NCBI RefSeq assembly: GCF_026342435.1 | Contig: NZ_JAPEMT010000005.1 | Location: 434,001-498,000 of the forward strand | From: Streptomyces sp. NBC_00237 | GTDB lineage: Bacteria; Actinomycetota; Actinomycetes; Streptomycetales; Streptomycetaceae | Direction: 5' to 3' | DNA: 64,000 bases | Shown: piece after piece, positions 26,687 to 35,509 of the stretch | How positions within the stretch are numbered: position 1 is the stretch's first letter | Layout of the letters: each line of letters opens with the position of its first letter | Made by a program: the position numbers and the translations under genes | Notes under the pieces: model-generated | The model's database searches: none | What the model was told of the DNA's origin: nothing | Seen by the model: the letters and a program-made list of their open reading frames with translations, nothing else

Positions 26687-26856
26687 GGACGGGTCCCCGT
26701 TCGTGGTGCGTGAGTGGATGGCGGGTGAGGTGCCGGAGGTGTGTCCGGCCCTTTCGAGACTGGGCGGTGGCTGCGGCGGCTGTCGAGACTCCTGGCGTCT
26801 CCCGATGCGCCGGGAAACGGGAAACGCGCAGGGAAACCGGGGTGTCCCGGAGTGTC

Positions 26857-29800
26857 TTAGAGGCCGGAGCACCCGGCCAGAGCGCACACCGCCGCCTCCC
26901 GGCGGGCCACCGAGGTGTCCCACAGCCGCACCGTTCCGTCGTTGCTGCTGCTGGCGAGCGTTCCCGTACGGCGGTCGAAGGCGATGCCCCACACCGCCCC
27001 GCCGTGACCGGCGAGAGCGGCCGTCGGTTCGTGGCGTACGGCGTCCCACAGGCGCACCGTGCCGTCGCTGCCGCTGCTCGCCAGGACCTGCGTGGTGCCC
27101 GGTGTCCCGCCGCCCGGTGCGAAGGCGACCGCGCGCACCGCGCCGCTGTGTCCGGTGAGCGCCGCGACGCCGACGCCCCGCGTCAGGTCCCACAGCCGTA
27201 CGGCGCCGTCGTTGCCGCCCGACGCCAGAGTGCGGCCGTCCGGGGCGAACGCCACCGCCCGCACCGACCCGGTGTGCCCGGGCAGCACGACGCCCGGACG
27301 CCACCCGGGCACGCTCCACAGCCGTACGGTCAGATCGTCGCCGCCGCTGGCGAGCGTGCGCCCGTCCGGGCCGAACGCCACCGCGTTCGCGAAGTCCCGG
27401 TGCCCGGTCAGGGTGGCGGCGGGCAGCAGCGTACGGGCGTCCCACACACGCACCGTGCGGTCGGCGCTCGCCGACGCCAGCCAGCGCCCGTCCGGCGACC
27501 AGGCGAGCCCCAGCACCGAACCGGTGTGTCCGGCGAGGGACTTCAGGAGGCGGCGCGAACCCGTGTCCCAGACCCGCACCGTGCGGTCCGCGCCCGCCGA
27601 GGCGAGCCGCCGTCCGTCCGGCGACCACACCACCTGGAAGACGGACCCCGTGTGTCCGCCCAGCGACCCCCGGGGCCGGTGCGTCCGCGCGTCCCACAGC
27701 TTGACCGTGCGGTCGGCGCTCGCGGAGGCCAGCCAGCGTCCGTCCGGCGAGAACGCGGGCTGCCAGGACTCCGCGAACGGACGCGTCGTCAGCGCCGCCC
27801 GCCCCAGGTCCCAGCGCACCACCGTCCCGTCGAAGCCCGCCGTCGCCAGCACGGCGCCGTCCCGGCCGCCCCCGACGGCCACCGCGAGCACGTAGTCCGT
27901 GTGCCCGGACAGCGTGGTCACGGTGCGCCGCGTCGCCACGTCCCACAGGCGTGCGCTCCCGTCGCCCCCGGTGCTGACGACCGTGGTCCCGTCGCGGAAG
28001 TACGCCACGGAGTTGACGTCGTCACTGTGCCCCACGAGCACCTGCCGCACCTGGTGCCGCCGCGCGTCCCACAGCCGCACGGTGCGGTCCGCGCCACCGG
28101 AGGCGACCTGCTGCCCGTCCGGCGACCAGGCGACCCCGAGCACCCCGTCGGTGTGCCCGTGCAGCACCGCTGCGGGGGCTGCGCCGGAATCCCCCGTGAC
28201 ACCCCACAGGCGCACGGTGCGGTCCATGCCCGCGGACGCCACGCGCTGGGCGTCGGGCGACCAGGCGACCGCCATCACCGCGTCGGTGTGCCCGTGCCAC
28301 GTCGTACGCAGCGTGTGCCGCCGCGCGTCCCACAGGCGTACGGTGCGGTCCGCGCCGCCCGTCAGGAGGGAGCGCCCGTCCGGGGCGAACGCCACCGCCC
28401 GCACCGCGCCGCCGTGCCCGAGCAGGGTTCCGGCGGGCTGGTGGTCCCGTACGTCCCACAGTCGTACCGTGCCGTCCGCCCCCGCCGACGCGAGCACCCG
28501 GCCGTCCGGGCTGAAGGCGAGGCCGAGCACCTGCCCGCCGTGTCCGGTGAGCGTCGCGAGGGGCTGCCGGTGACCGGGACCGCCCCACAGCCGTACGGTG
28601 CCGTCGTTGCCGCCCGACGCCAGCGTCAGCCCGTCCGGGGCGAACGCGACCGCGTTGACCGGGCCTGTGTGTCCCGTCAGCCGCCCGGCGAAGTACGGGG
28701 CCTGCGTGCTCAGCAGCGCGCCGCGCGCCTCGACGGTCGGGGCGGTGCGGTACGCGCGCAGGGCGAGCCGCATCGCCTCCTCCGGCCGTCCGGCGGCGAG
28801 CGTCCCGGCCCGTACCGCCATGGCCTGCGACTGGGCGGTGCGCCGCTCCTGGTAGGCGCGTTCCCGCTGCTGGTACGCCACCGTGCCCGCCCCCGTCGCG
28901 AGGACCAGCAGCCCCGCGAGGGTGGCGAGCAGCACCCGGCGCGTGCGCACCCGGCGGATCTCGGTGCGCTGCCTGGCCCGCTCCTCCGCCCGGCCCGCCG
29001 CGATGAACTCGGCCTCGGCGGGCCCCAGTTCGATCCTGGCGTCCCGCTGGTCGGCCCACTGCGCGACGGTGCGCAGCCGGGAGCCCCGGGGGAGGAGCGC
29101 CGGATCGCGGTCCGCCCGCACCCACTCCGCGGCCGACGCGGTGAGCTGCTGGCGCAGCAGCAGGCCCGCCCGGTCGGCGTCGATCCAGTCGCGCAGCCGA
29201 GGCCAGGCCCGCAGCAGGGCCTCATGCGTGATCTCCACGGAGTCCCGCCCCGCCGTGAGCAGCCGGGCCGCGACGAACGCGTCGAGCGCGGCCTGCGCCC
29301 CGCGCGGATCGGGCAGCCGGGCGAGCAGCCGCTCGCGCCCCGTGCGGCGACGCGACTCGGTGCCGTCCTCGCCGAGGTGCACGAGCCGCACCAACAGCCG
29401 CCGGGCCATGTCACGTTCGGCGGGCAGCAGGCGGGTGAACACGTCCTCCGCACTGTGGGCGACGGCCCCTCGGATGCCGCCGGTCCGCTCGTACCCGGCG
29501 ACGGTGAGGGTGCGCCCGGTGCGGTGCTGCCAGGTCACCCGCAGGGCGTGCGCGAGGAGCGGCAGAGCGCCGGGGGCGTCGGGCCCGCAGCTGAAGGACC
29601 CACCGTGCCCCAGGTCGCGGAGCAGCAGCTCGACGAGTCCGGGCTCCAGGACGAGGCCGCACCGGGCGGCGGGCAGGGTGACGGCCTCCCGCAGCTCGCC
29701 CTCGGTCATCGGCCCGAGGGCGAACAGCCCGTGTGTGAACACCGGTACCAGGGCGGGAACTTCGAGGCAGCGCCCGGTGAAGTCGGCACGCAGTCCGAGC

Positions 29801-30687
29801 ACGACGACGGCCGGTCCGCCGGGAGCGGCGAGCGCGCGGAGGGCCGCGACGTAGGCGTGCCGCTCGCGCTCGTCGGCACACAGGGTGAAGGTCTCCTCGA
29901 ACTGGTCGACGAGAAGGACGAGTCGGCGGTCCGGGACCTCAGGTCCCGCGCCCGCTTCTCCCGGGCCCGCCTCCCGCAACGCTTCCGCGAGCCGCTCCGG
30001 GCGGGCCGCCAGCGCATCGGGAGAGAGTACGGGCAGGCCGCCGAGCTCTCCGGAGGCGAGTCCCGGCACCCCGCCGAGTGCCTCGGTGACGCCGTGCAGC
30101 AGCTCCTTCAAGGGGTGCGCCGTCGGGGTGCACAGCGCCACCGGCCAGTGGTGCGACCCCGGCACCGGGAGTTCCCCGCGCCGCAGCGCGGGCACCAGAC
30201 CGGCCCGCAGCAGCGACGACTTTCCCGCGCCCGAAGGGGCCGCCACCACGAGCGGCCCGGCGCCCGCCCGCTCCGCCAGCTTGCGCAGCAGGTCGGCGGT
30301 GGCCCGCTCCCGGCCGAAGAACCAGCGGGCGTCCTGCGGCCCGAACGACGCCAGCCCCCGGTACGGGCACTCCTGGTCCGCGTCGGAGGGCGGCAGGGCC
30401 TCTGCGGGCGGTGCGGGCGCGGGCTGCCGCGCGGCCGGGACGTCCGGCACCAGCCGCAGCAGCGCGCCCCGCGCACCGAGCGCTTCGTCACACCGGCGCG
30501 CGACGTCCGGTGTCGGCGGCTTCCCGCCGGTCTCGATCTTGCTGAGGTAGCCCTTGCTGTAGTGGATCGACCGTGCCAGCGCGGTGAGCGACATCCCCCG
30601 CTCGCCGCGCAACCGCCTCAACTCCGCGCCGAACGTGCCGGATTCATCGAGAGGGCGCGTGCCCCGTACCCCGTTCATGCCCGGCAC
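26857..30687 (-). CDS. HTH - STAND ATPase - TM - 14 x WD40 signalling protein
   Basis: 1,276 residues. In order: XRE-type HTH (18-75, GMSLTALARSIHYSKGYLSK), nSTAND1-type P-loop ATPase (107-480) with FGRE, Walker A PSGAGKSS (151-158) and Walker B RLVLLVDQFEE (255-265), a helical region with ITHEALLRAWPRL, one TM helix (584-605) preceded by basic residues, and 14 WD40 repeats (about 672-1276), enough for two seven-bladed propellers. The positive-inside rule places the ATPase inside and the propellers outside. Such proteins are thought to sense ligands by propeller release of the STAND switch. Start GTG at 30687 or ATG at 30678; no Shine-Dalgarno. Confidence 0.93.
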   Translation of the reverse strand: MPGMNGVRGTRPLDESGTFGAELRRLRGERGMSLTALARSIHYSKGYLSKIETGGKPPTPDVARRCDEALGARGALLRLVPDVPAARQPAPAPPAEALPPSDADQECPYRGLASFGPQDARWFFGRERATADLLRKLAERAGAGPLVVAAPSGAGKSSLLRAGLVPALRRGELPVPGSHHWPVALCTPTAHPLKELLHGVTEALGGVPGLASGELGGLPVLSPDALAARPERLAEALREAGPGEAGAGPEVPDRRLVLLVDQFEETFTLCADERERHAYVAALRALAAPGGPAVVVLGLRADFTGRCLEVPALVPVFTHGLFALGPMTEGELREAVTLPAARCGLVLEPGLVELLLRDLGHGGSFSCGPDAPGALPLLAHALRVTWQHRTGRTLTVAGYERTGGIRGAVAHSAEDVFTRLLPAERDMARRLLVRLVHLGEDGTESRRRTGRERLLARLPDPRGAQAALDAFVAARLLTAGRDSVEITHEALLRAWPRLRDWIDADRAGLLLRQQLTASAAEWVRADRDPALLPRGSRLRTVAQWADQRDARIELGPAEAEFIAAGRAEERARQRTEIRRVRTRRVLLATLAGLLVLATGAGTVAYQQRERAYQERRTAQSQAMAVRAGTLAAGRPEEAMRLALRAYRTAPTVEARGALLSTQAPYFAGRLTGHTGPVNAVAFAPDGLTLASGGNDGTVRLWGGPGHRQPLATLTGHGGQVLGLAFSPDGRVLASAGADGTVRLWDVRDHQPAGTLLGHGGAVRAVAFAPDGRSLLTGGADRTVRLWDARRHTLRTTWHGHTDAVMAVAWSPDAQRVASAGMDRTVRLWGVTGDSGAAPAAVLHGHTDGVLGVAWSPDGQQVASGGADRTVRLWDARRHQVRQVLVGHSDDVNSVAYFRDGTTVVSTGGDGSARLWDVATRRTVTTLSGHTDYVLAVAVGGGRDGAVLATAGFDGTVVRWDLGRAALTTRPFAESWQPAFSPDGRWLASASADRTVKLWDARTHRPRGSLGGHTGSVFQVVWSPDGRRLASAGADRTVRVWDTGSRRLLKSLAGHTGSVLGLAWSPDGRWLASASADRTVRVWDARTLLPAATLTGHRDFANAVAFGPDGRTLASGGDDLTVRLWSVPGWRPGVVLPGHTGSVRAVAFAPDGRTLASGGNDGAVRLWDLTRGVGVAALTGHSGAVRAVAFAPGGGTPGTTQVLASSGSDGTVRLWDAVRHEPTAALAGHGGAVWGIAFDRRTGTLASSSNDGTVRLWDTSVARREAAVCALAGCSGL

Positions 30688-30795
30688 CGTACAGCGCGGG
30701 CATGGACATTTCAGTTGCGAACGGACATGTTCACCTGAACTCGCGAATCGGTCCGGAGGGAGCTTTACGGACTCCGGGCCGCCTTGCGGATGTCC

Positions 30796-31098
30796 CTACA
30801 GGTCGTCCGACGGATCCAGGTCCAGGTCGTCCGCGTACTCGTCGCCCGTCTCGTCCCCCGAGGGCTGCGGAATGTCCGGCTCCTCCTCGGCCAGCAGCTG
30901 ATCCAGGGACTCGCCGCGCCGGGCCTCCTCCGCCGTCGTACCGAAGGACTCGGCGGGAGACCAGTGGTCGGGCGGATCGATGCCGGAGTCCAGGGGGTCG
31001 TAGTCGAGACGGTCCGTGATCAGCGTGTCCTGGGCGTCGAGCACCCCGTCGTCCTCGGGGAGGTCGCCGTCGCCCGCACCGTCGTACATGTCGCTCAT
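30796..31098 (-). CDS. DUF5709 protein (acidic, disordered)
   Basis: 100 residues, very acidic (DEYADDLDLDPSDDL at the end), with the DUF5709 signature TLITDRLDYDPLDSGIDPPD and a later ESLDQLLAEEEPD. Function unknown; widespread in Streptomyces. The ATG giving MSDMYDGAG follows GAGG closely; a second ATG three codons inside is possible. Divergent from the 63-aa gene at 31260. Confidence 0.88.
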   Translation of the reverse strand: MSDMYDGAGDGDLPEDDGVLDAQDTLITDRLDYDPLDSGIDPPDHWSPAESFGTTAEEARRGESLDQLLAEEEPDIPQPSGDETGDEYADDLDLDPSDDL

Positions 31099-31259
31099 GA
31101 CCTCACGCTGCCTCACTCGGACGGGGTACGCATCCCGGCGGGGCCCGGGGTGTGCGGCTCAGGAGGTGCGGACCGTTCGGGCGGGCACAAGAATGCGTGG
31201 CAAGCGGGACGCGACCCGGAATGTCCGGTGTGAGCGTCCGGACGAACGAAGGAGGCGCC

Positions 31260-31451
31260 ATGAGCGACCAGGGCCCCGACCCGTCCGAAGTGACCCCCGA
31301 CAGCCTGCTGCACAGCGGCGGCAGCGACGACGCGACCCCGGAGGACCTGGTGCTCGCGTCGGGCCGGGACGTCACGCCGGAGAACCTGGAGTGGGCGCGC
31401 AAGCGGCTGGAGAAGGAAGGCCGCGCGGCCATCGAGAGCGAACTTCCCTAG
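31260..31451 (+). CDS. Small conserved hypothetical protein (63 aa)
   Basis: 63 residues with an excellent ribosome binding site (GAAGGAGG, 6 nt before the ATG). The sequence holds a TPE(D/N)L repeat: VTPDSLLHSGGSDDATPEDL and VTPENLEWARKRLEKEGRAA. Acidic front, helical basic end, no membrane segment. I recall similar short proteins in other streptomycetes, but no function is known. Its transcript ends at the strong hairpin at 31523. Confidence 0.82.
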   Translation: MSDQGPDPSEVTPDSLLHSGGSDDATPEDLVLASGRDVTPENLEWARKRLEKEGRAAIESELP

Positions 31452-31522
31452 CGTTCTTCCCCGGCGGACCGCCCTGGTGGATTTCCCCAGCGGACTTCCG
31501 CGGCGAACCTCCCCGGCCGGAA

Positions 31523-31570
31523 CGCTCCTGTGCCCCGCCCGGATCGACGACCGGGCGGGGCACAGGAGCG
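31523..31570. terminator. Perfect 20-bp bidirectional terminator
   Basis: Left arm 31523-31542 (starting CGCTCCTGTGCCCC) and right arm 31551-31570 are exact reverse complements over the 8-nt loop ATCGACGA, between convergent genes ending at 31451 and 31590. Confidence 0.92.
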
Positions 31571-31589
31571 TGCGGGGACGGGGCGGACG

Positions 31590-32009
31590 TCAGCGCCCCG
31601 CGTACACCGCGCTGACGAAGGTCACCAGCTGGTCGGCGGGCAGCGCCCGCGCGAGGTCGGCCTCGGTGACCATGCCGACCGGGACGCCGTTCTCCAGCAC
31701 CAGGAGGCGGCGGATGCGGGCGTCGCTCATGACCCGTACCGCTTCGTCGCTGTCGGCCGAGACGTCGACGGACACGGGGGCGCCCTCGGCGAGGTCGCCC
31801 GCGGTCGTCTTCGACGGGTCGTGCCCCGCCGCGATGCACTTCACGACGATGTCGCGGTCGGTGACGATGCCGGTGAGCCCACCGTCGCTGCCCTGGACGG
31901 GGAGGGCCCCGATGTGGTGCTCCCGCATCAGCTGGGCGGCACGGTCGAGGGTCTCGGTCGCCGGGATGGACCGCACATCGGGGGTCATCAGGTCACGGAC
32001 GGTGGTCAT
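31590..32009 (-). CDS. Protein with two CBS domains
   Basis: 139 residues consisting of a CBS pair: VRDLMTPDVRSIPATETLDR to GIVTDRDIVVKCIA, then GDLAEGAPVSVDVSADSDEA to GMVTEADLARALP. CBS pairs bind adenine nucleotides or similar ligands and act as sensors; here no effector domain is attached. GGAGGAAC directly precedes the ATG, an unusually strong ribosome binding site for this window. It stands as its own transcription unit. Confidence 0.93.
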   Translation of the reverse strand: MTTVRDLMTPDVRSIPATETLDRAAQLMREHHIGALPVQGSDGGLTGIVTDRDIVVKCIAAGHDPSKTTAGDLAEGAPVSVDVSADSDEAVRVMSDARIRRLLVLENGVPVGMVTEADLARALPADQLVTFVSAVYAGR

Positions 32010-32474
32010 GGTTCCTCCGGAGTCGACAGATGGACGAAGGGGGCATCGCCATGCTGCGGCGGAGGAGGGGGTGGTGCGAGCGGACACCGTCGTACGGGTG
32101 ACGTCCTGGCTCCCTGCCGGGTGAGGGTCCGCACGGAGGCCGGGGGTGGCCAAGGGGTGGGGCAGGGGCAGAAATTCCGCCGAAGGCGGGCCCGGGGCTC
32201 GAGGGGGCGGAGCCCCCGGCAATGGTGTCTTCCACCCACCGCCCCACCCAGAGGAACCGGCGGGGCCACGGACGGCCGATCATCCGCCCGTGACACCACC
32301 CCGCAGCCGGGCCACTCACATGCTCCCCGCAAGGGTGCCCCGCACGCCCTCCGTAACGCCGGCGACGGAGGAGGCGCGGGTCGCGAAACCAGCCGCAGTT
32401 CCTACGTGAGCAACCTTCGTCGCAGTTCGGCGAACCCGGCAACTTGCGTCGCTCGTGCGTCGTATCGTCGGGCC
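32010..32474. other. Intergenic region with hairpin and MerR-gene promoter
   Basis: 465 bp with no supported gene. GGGGCTC (32194-32200) pairs with GAGCCCC (32210-32216) within GC-rich sequence of a type common after Streptomyces genes; it has no coding frame with a ribosome binding site. The right end holds direct repeats before the MerR gene; the left end is the CBS gene's promoter. Confidence 0.6.
32410..32452 (+). promoter_or_regulatory. Direct repeats before the MerR-B12 regulator gene
   Basis: GCAACCTTCGTCGC (32410-32423) and GCAACTTGCGTCGC (32439-32452), 12 of 14 identical, start 29 bp apart and end 22 bp before the ATG. B12-binding MerR regulators of the CarH/LitR type bind direct repeats and repress their own gene, so this is a candidate autoregulatory operator (inference). 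Confidence 0.45.
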
Positions 32475-33497
32475 ATGAACGGCAGCCGGATCCCGAACGA
32501 CGGCACCACCACGCACCACCACGCGGCGGGAATGACCACCGGCGACGTCGCCCGCCGCCTCGGAGTCGCCCCCACCACCCTGCGCTCCTGGGACCGCCGC
32601 TACGGCATCGGGCCCGCGGTCCGCGACGACGGCAGGCACCGCCGCTGGGCCGCCGCCGACATCGACCTGCTGGAGCGCATGTGCGCCCTCACCGCACGCG
32701 GCGTGCCCCCGGCCGAGGCCGCCAGACTGGCCCGCGAGAACACCCCGGCCCCCGAGAACGCCCCGGCCCGCAAGAGCCCCCCACCCGCCTCCGCCCCACC
32801 AGCCCCCCTCGCCAAGATCCCCACCCCCCGCCTCCCGTCCACCACCATCCCCGTCCGCACCGTGCGCGGCCTGCGGAACGCCGCCGTGCGCCTCGACTCC
32901 CCCCTCATCGACCGGATGCTCACCTCGACGGTCCACTCCCACGGCCTCGCCGGAACCTGGGAGGGTGCGATGTCCCCCGCCCTGCGCGCCATCGGCCGTA
33001 CCTGGGCGAGCTCGGGCGACCCCACGGGCGAGCGCTACGTGGAGGCGGAGCACCTGCTCTCCTGGCACATCTCCACCGCCCTGCGCCGCAACGCCGACAC
33101 CGAGGAGCCCGGCGACGACGAGCAGCCCGTACTGCTGGCCTGTCTGCCGGGCGAAATGCACACCCTCGCTTTGGAGGCCCTCACCGCGACCCTGGTCGAA
33201 CGGGGCCTGCCCGTAAGGATGTTCGGCGCGGCGGTGCCGCTGCGCGCGCTCGCGGAGGCCGTCCGCCGCACCGGCCCGCGCGCCGTCGTCCTGTGGTCCC
33301 AGACCCGGCCCACCGCCGACCGCGCCGTCCTCGGCATGGTCCGCTCCACGGCACGCGGCATCCGCGGGGCCCGCACCCAGCCGATGGTCCTCGCCGGGGG
33401 GCCCGGCTGGTCACGCACCGCGCCGACCGAGGGCGTCCACCGCCCGCACAGCCTGGCCGATGCGCTGGAGCTGGTCGAGTCGACCGCGTACTGCTGA
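32475..33497 (+). CDS. MerR-family regulator with cobalamin-binding-type C-terminus
   Basis: 340 residues. N-terminal MerR HTH (MTTGDVARRLGVAPTTLRSW, then RRYGIGPAVRDDGRHRRWAA, residues 20-75), a Pro-rich linker (about 95-130), then a region like the CarH/LitR light sensors: helical bundle with IGRTWASSGDPTGERYVEAE and H, and a Rossmann-like part with GEMHTLALEAL resembling the cobalamin axial-ligand motif ExHxxG. The Trp and Glu-His of the helical part are kept, but 14 residues apart instead of the usual 9. It may sense adenosylcobalamin or light, or may have lost the cofactor. Confidence 0.86.
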   Translation: MNGSRIPNDGTTTHHHAAGMTTGDVARRLGVAPTTLRSWDRRYGIGPAVRDDGRHRRWAAADIDLLERMCALTARGVPPAEAARLARENTPAPENAPARKSPPPASAPPAPLAKIPTPRLPSTTIPVRTVRGLRNAAVRLDSPLIDRMLTSTVHSHGLAGTWEGAMSPALRAIGRTWASSGDPTGERYVEAEHLLSWHISTALRRNADTEEPGDDEQPVLLACLPGEMHTLALEALTATLVERGLPVRMFGAAVPLRALAEAVRRTGPRAVVLWSQTRPTADRAVLGMVRSTARGIRGARTQPMVLAGGPGWSRTAPTEGVHRPHSLADALELVESTAYC

Positions 33498-33652
33498 CTT
33501 CAGACCCCCAGGCCCCCAGACCCCAACCCATCACCCATGGGCCCCGTCCGCACGCACCGCGCCCCCCTTCCGCATTCCTGCAACACGTTCTACTGTGTGC
33601 GCCGCCGCCAGAACCCCGTGTCGTACACGTCTGCAAGACGCCTGGAGGGCCC

Positions 33653-34846
33653 GTGCATCTCGCCTACACCCCCGCACAGCAGCAGCTGCGCACCGAACTG
33701 CGCTCCTACTTCGCCGAGTTGGTCCCCGACGAGGCCCACGCCCACGCCCGCTTCGGCGATGCCGCCACGCAGAAGCGCTTCTACCGCGAGACCGTCCGCC
33801 GCCTCGGCGCGGACGGCTGGCTCGGCGTCGGCTGGCCGAAGGAGTACGGCGGACGCGGGCTGACGCCCATGGAGCAGTACGTCTTCTTCGACGAGGCAGC
33901 CCAGGCAGGCGTCCCGCTGCCCCTGATGGCCCTCAACACCGTCGGCCCGACGATCATGCAGTACGGCACCGACGAGCAGAAGTCGTACTTCCTCCCCAGG
34001 ATCCTCTCCGGCGAACTCGACTTCGCCATCGGCTACAGCGAACCCGACGCGGGCACCGACCTCGCCGCCCTGAAGACCCGGGCCGTCCTCGACGGGGACC
34101 ACTACGTCGTCAACGGCCAGAAGATCTGGACCACCAACGGCGACACCGCCGACTGGGTCTGGCTCGCCGTGCGCACCACCCCCCTGGAGGAAGGGGCCCC
34201 GCTCCACAAGGGCATCACCATGCTCCTGGTCCCCACCAGTGACCCCGGCTACTCCTGCACCATCATCAACACCCTCGCCTCGCACGACACCACCGCCAGC
34301 TACTACGAGAACATCCGCGTCCCCGTCTCCCGCCGCGTCGGCGAGGAGAACGGGGGCTGGCGGCTCATCACCAACCAGCTCAACCACGAACGCGTCACCC
34401 TCGCCGCCCACGGCACCATGGCGGTGCGCGCCCTGCACGACGTGCAGCGCTGGGCCATGGACACCAGGCTGACCGACGGCCGCCGGGTCATCGACCTCAA
34501 CTGGGTGCGCGGCCGTCTGGCTCGCACGCACACCAAGCTCGACGCGATGAAGCTCCTCAACTGGCAGATGGTGAACGCCGTCCAGAACGGCACCCTCACC
34601 CCGCAGGACGCCTCCGCCGTCAAGGTGTACGGCTCCGAGGCCCGCCGCGACGCCTACGGCTGGCTGATGGAGGTCGTCGGCGCGGCGGGCCCCCTCAAGG
34701 AGGGCTCCACCGGCGCAGTCCTGCACGGCGAACTGGAACGCGGCTACCGCTCCGCCGTCATCTTCACCTTCGGCGGCGGCAACAACGAGATCCAGCGCGA
34801 GATCATCTCGTGGATCGGGCTGGGAATGCCGAGGGTCCGGCGCTAG
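33653..34846 (+). CDS. Acyl-CoA dehydrogenase
   Basis: 397 residues. FAD-dependent alpha,beta-oxidation of acyl-CoA. Family motifs: YSEPDAGTDLAAL, YVVNGQKIWTTNGDTADWVW, the N-terminal helical domain with WPKEYGGRGLTPMEQ and the C-terminal FGGGNNEIQREIISWIGLGM. The sequence is of the FadE17/FadE26-like branch used in steroid or branched-chain acyl-CoA breakdown (tentative). GTG start with GGAGG six bases upstream. The palindrome-like CGTGT-CGT-ACACG at 33617-33629 lies in its short promoter. Confidence 0.93.
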   Translation: MHLAYTPAQQQLRTELRSYFAELVPDEAHAHARFGDAATQKRFYRETVRRLGADGWLGVGWPKEYGGRGLTPMEQYVFFDEAAQAGVPLPLMALNTVGPTIMQYGTDEQKSYFLPRILSGELDFAIGYSEPDAGTDLAALKTRAVLDGDHYVVNGQKIWTTNGDTADWVWLAVRTTPLEEGAPLHKGITMLLVPTSDPGYSCTIINTLASHDTTASYYENIRVPVSRRVGEENGGWRLITNQLNHERVTLAAHGTMAVRALHDVQRWAMDTRLTDGRRVIDLNWVRGRLARTHTKLDAMKLLNWQMVNAVQNGTLTPQDASAVKVYGSEARRDAYGWLMEVVGAAGPLKEGSTGAVLHGELERGYRSAVIFTFGGGNNEIQREIISWIGLGMPRVRR

Positions 34847-34854
34847 GCCCGGCC

Positions 34855-34935
34855 AGGAGGTCAGGTCAGGAGGCCCGGCCAGGAGGCCCGGCCAGGAATT
34901 CAAGTCAGGAGTTCAGGTCAGGAGTTCCGGCCAGG
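34855..34935. repeat. Tandem GGCCCGGCCAGGA-type repeats between convergent genes
   Basis: Units related to GGCCCGGCCAGGA and GTCAGGAGTTCAG alternate across the 58-bp gap between acyl-CoA dehydrogenase and YrdB genes, running into the last codons of yrdB. No stable terminator stem replaces them. Confidence 0.6.
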
Positions 34936-35348
34936 GCGTCGTCCCGGGTTTCCGGCGGCGGGCCCACCGCCGTGTACTCCACCGCGACGCTGATCACCGC
35001 GAGCCCCGCGAGGACCAGCGTCAGGGTGGTGCGCCCGAAGTCGGCCAGGGCCAGCGCGGCGACGCCGAAGACCGCCAGTTTGACGGTGATCTCCGCGCCC
35101 ACCGGCAGGGGGACCTTCGGGCCTCCGGCCGCGAGGAACGTTCCCCACACGACCGCCGCCAGGGCCGCGCTCGCCGCGCCGATGACGATCCCCCAGACCG
35201 TGTTCGTACCGGTGGCCAGGCCCCAGCAGAAGAGCGCCACCAGCATTCCGCACTCCAGGGCGAGCGCCACCGCCGCGTTGGCGACGGTGACCGGGGTCCA
35301 CCGCCGGCCCTTCACCGGACCGGGTTTGGCGATTCTCAGACGGCTCAT
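34905..35348 (-). CDS. YrdB-family (DUF2568) membrane protein
   Basis: 147 residues with four predicted TM helices: VANAAVALALECGMLVALFC, GIVIGAASAALAAVVWGTFL, ITVKLAVFGVAALALA and LTLVLAGLAVISVAV. DUF2568 matches by the ALALECGMLVAL and GTFLAAGGPKVP segments. Function unknown. GAGGAGCG lies seven bases before the ATG. The C-terminus is encoded by the intergenic repeat, so its last residues are probably not conserved. Confidence 0.87.
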   Translation of the reverse strand: MSRLRIAKPGPVKGRRWTPVTVANAAVALALECGMLVALFCWGLATGTNTVWGIVIGAASAALAAVVWGTFLAAGGPKVPLPVGAEITVKLAVFGVAALALADFGRTTLTLVLAGLAVISVAVEYTAVGPPPETRDDALAGTPDLNS

Positions 35349-35442
35349 GGGGGCGCTCCTCGGTCTCCGTGCGGGGTGTCCGGTGGGCGGCGACCCCTGC
35401 GATGATGAGACTGTCACTCTCCGGCCAACCGTGGCCATTACC

Positions 35443-35472
35443 TGCGAGGTACGGCGAGGTACTGCGAGGTAC
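35443..35472. repeat. Three 10-bp repeats before the DUF2236 gene
   Basis: (T/G)GCGAGGTAC occurs three times head to tail, 38-67 bp before the GTG start. The 10-bp period places all copies on one DNA face; an operator or simple slippage are both possible. Confidence 0.5.
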
Positions 35473-35509
35473 GTCGTCCGGCACCGCTTCGGATCAGGAG
35501 TGTGGGAAA

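Noticed and set aside
26554..30738. Very long plus-strand open frame antisense to the STAND-WD40 gene (1,394 codons)
   Set aside because: High G+C makes antisense frames open by chance; no ribosome binding site, no family similarity, and the minus-strand protein is certain.
32194..32216. GGGGCTC/GAGCCCC hairpin as a specific riboswitch or attenuator
   Set aside because: Simple GC stem with no conserved loop; typical background of Streptomyces intergenic DNA.
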